Source: Mageeibacillus sp. UBA6976
GTDB taxonomy: Bacteria > Bacillota > Clostridia > Saccharofermentanales > Saccharofermentanaceae
Length of the DNA stretch: 64,000 nt
Direction of reading: 5' to 3'
NCBI GenBank assembly: GCA_002450155.1
Contig: DJYO01000022.1
Span: 66,668 to 130,667, forward strand
The position numbers and the translations under genes are program-made. Shown here in pieces: positions 63,953 to 64,000 of this stretch. How positions within the stretch are numbered: the first letter of the stretch is position 1; the number at the start of each line of letters is the position of its first letter. The notes beneath the pieces are model-generated. The model saw only the letters and a program-made list of their open reading frames with translations, was not told the DNA's origin and did no database searches.

Positions 63953-64000
63953 ATGCGTGTTTCCCCAATGTTTATAATAATAGCAATAATAGTGATTATG
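63953..64000 (+). CDS. start of a membrane protein (3' end outside window)
   Basis: ATG at 63953 with GAGGTG 7-8 bases upstream. Only MRVSPMFIIIAIIVIM is visible, a strongly hydrophobic membrane helix. Nothing more can be said. Confidence 0.5.
   Translation, partial: MRVSPMFIIIAIIVIM

Overview
The window looks like chromosomal DNA of an anaerobic, Gram-positive-type member of the Clostridia. The support is a sufC-B-D-S-U operon, a type II lipoprotein lipobox on several secreted proteins, a class A PBP with a TTG start, DUF3793-flavodoxin, an EFR1-type flavodoxin-ferredoxin, a LytTR-DUF3021 pair, two ATC-hydrolase-like proteins and purine-rich Shine-Dalgarno sites. Genus is not resolved; rumen or gut relatives (Saccharofermentans- or Butyrivibrio-like) would fit. 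I see no rRNA, tRNA, CRISPR array, intact prophage or intact insertion sequence.

Layout. 1-9.9 kb (minus): a surface-polymer gene set read from right to left. A lipoprotein is followed by a terminator, an ABC-2 exporter (ATPase and two permeases) and a VTT/DedA protein. After them come a nucleotidyltransferase, a group III alcohol dehydrogenase, a CDP-glycerol glycerophosphotransferase-like enzyme and a YidC-like domain fused to a sulfatase/phosphatase-like domain, cut by the window edge. 10-24 kb: an esterase, a degraded AT-rich patch with a PadR-hydrolase pair, an RNA uracil methyltransferase, a class A PBP, ProB, a ZIP transporter and small membrane proteins. 22-28 kb: a sugar-nucleotide-type epimerase, an SDR facing an AraC regulator, and two large multi-pass membrane proteins. 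28-33.7 kb: a MacB/FtsX-type ABC transporter and an HD-GYP protein with an ECF-S-like N-terminus. 33.7-42.5 kb: phosphoglycerate mutase, flavodoxin and DUF3793 facing enolase, then a DtxR regulator and the SUF operon. 42.5-54.7 kb: dihydrouridine synthase, two ATC-hydrolase-like genes, a GGDEF protein, acyl hydrolases, a Crp/Fnr regulator facing an ABC transporter, and a second epimerase. 54.7-64 kb: a zinc-ribbon/coiled-coil membrane protein, two acyltransferase-3 proteins, and a six-gene LytTR-DUF3021-EFR1 operon.

The most interesting thread is a putative iron regulon. The DtxR-type regulator at 37.1-37.5 kb has DtxR-like (not MntR-like) metal ligands. The dyad GTTAGC-N4-GCTAAC occurs three times at promoters in the window: over the DUF3793-flavodoxin-phosphoglycerate mutase promoter, just downstream of the enolase -10, and inside the spacer of a consensus promoter for the ABC transporter at 28.1 kb. 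A symmetric variant, GTTAGT-N4-ACTAAC, precedes the ZIP metal transporter. The TTAG-N6-CTAA geometry is that of the classical DtxR box. This suggests a metal-responsive circuit linking flavodoxin use, a metal-independent mutase, enolase, metal uptake and an exporter.

The second thread is the YidC-sulfatase fusion inside a teichoic-acid-like or phosphonate-like polymer locus. Its YidC part carries Thr where the insertase groove normally has a conserved Arg.
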